The notes beneath the pieces are model-generated. The model was not told the origin of the DNA, did not search any database, and worked only from the letters and a program-made list of their open reading frames with translations. Made by a program: the position numbers and the translations under genes. From 2-01-FULL-39-28 sp964436165 (lineage in GTDB: Bacteria; Patescibacteriota; Minisyncoccia; 2-02-FULL-40-12; GWA2-44-9), in NCBI GenBank assembly GCA_964436165.1, contig CAYTBY010000004.1, forward strand, positions 1 through 58,796: a stretch of 58,796 bases of DNA. The letters run 5' to 3'. Every line of letters starts with the position of its first letter. The first letter of the stretch is position 1. Below, in pieces: positions 58,638 to 58,796 of the stretch.

Positions 58638-58686
58638 ATGTGCGGGATCATTCTAGTAACTGGGGTTCAAATCCCCATGGCGGTGC
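58638..58686 (+). tRNA. 3' part of a disrupted tRNA
   Basis: CGGGA can pair with TCCCG of the 5' part; TGGGG-TTCAAAT-CCCCA is a good T-arm, and TGGCGGT matches the acceptor except position 2. The variable region is about 13 bases, too long for tRNA-Glu. It is the best partner for the 5' piece. Confidence 0.45.
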
Positions 58687-58796
58687 AAAAGTTTTAGAAA
58701 AATTTATAAAATTTTGAAGATTATCTAAATACTCAGGATTCTGAATGATCAATTTATAAATCTTTATCAGCATAGTTCTAATCCCTCCGGCCCTGC

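Noticed and set aside
58643..58796. Minus-strand frame ending PPWGFEPQLLE at the right edge.
   Set aside because: Its end is the antisense of a tRNA T-arm, a common artefact; a real C-terminus from outside the window cannot be fully excluded.

Overview
The window looks like a chromosome segment of a Candidate Phyla Radiation (Patescibacteria, probably Parcubacteria-like) bacterium. This is an inference. It rests on short versions of housekeeping proteins (DnaJ 272 aa, HrcA 248 aa), cell-surface proteins and pilus genes of a CPR style, many toxin-antitoxin-like pairs, a probable DGR-type variable protein, many promoters placed 6-7 bases before the start codon with no ribosome binding site, and above all dozens of short palindromic elements, many of them inside coding sequence and in frame.

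Layout. 1-2.6 kb: a protein whose C-terminus looks like a diversity-generating-retroelement (DGR) variable region, a HepT/MntA pair, and an inverted 182-bp copy of the 5' end of the first gene. 2.6-6.1 kb: two membrane glycosyltransferases (GT39/PMT type). 6.1-6.7 kb: an unassigned, highly structured ncRNA of about 550 nt with its own consensus promoter. 6.8-12.6 kb: the hrcA-grpE-dnaK-dnaJ heat-shock cluster with a CIRCE-like operator. 12.7-18.9 kb: an HMA metallochaperone, a secreted subtilase, a surface protein and a second HepT/MntA pair. 19-25.3 kb: an IS256/mutator-like transposase with an A7 frameshift, several gene remnants, an AbiEii-like nucleotidyltransferase with a 66-aa partner, and membrane proteins sharing a small N-terminal domain. 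25.3-32.5 kb: a copper/thiol block (CopA ATPase, CuA-type cupredoxin, Met/His-rich membrane protein, CcdA-like, DoxX-like, thioredoxin-like) that also holds a new small-RNA candidate. 32.6-35 kb: an isocitrate-lyase/PEP-mutase superfamily enzyme and an Nramp-like transporter. 35-38.1 kb: a TrpR-like regulator beside repeated 18-bp perfect palindromes, a 702-bp tandem duplication and a family of small membrane proteins. 38.1-52.2 kb: cysS, a type IV pilus/type II-like cluster, an Mpl-like ligase, dnaB, recR, a CYTH-uridine kinase-CYTH fusion, rplU and a small zinc-knuckle protein. 52.2-58 kb: a 1,624-aa surface protein (kelch-like, beta-helix, GH16, Ig, two C-terminal membrane helices) and a second AbiEii-like pair. 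58.1-58.7 kb: a GIY-YIG gene between inverted repeats, next to a complete tRNA-Glu that lies between two pieces resembling another tRNA.

The strongest candidates for something undescribed are: (1) the TrpR-like protein with eleven copies or variants of one 18-bp palindrome, (2) several families of palindromic mini-elements inserted in frame into conserved genes (rplU, cysS, dnaK, recR, the Mpl ligase, copA, a prepilin), one with an apparent 8-bp target duplication, (3) the structured ncRNA at 6.1-6.7 kb, and (4) the nested tRNA arrangement at the right end. All calls come from reading the sequence; no database search was possible.
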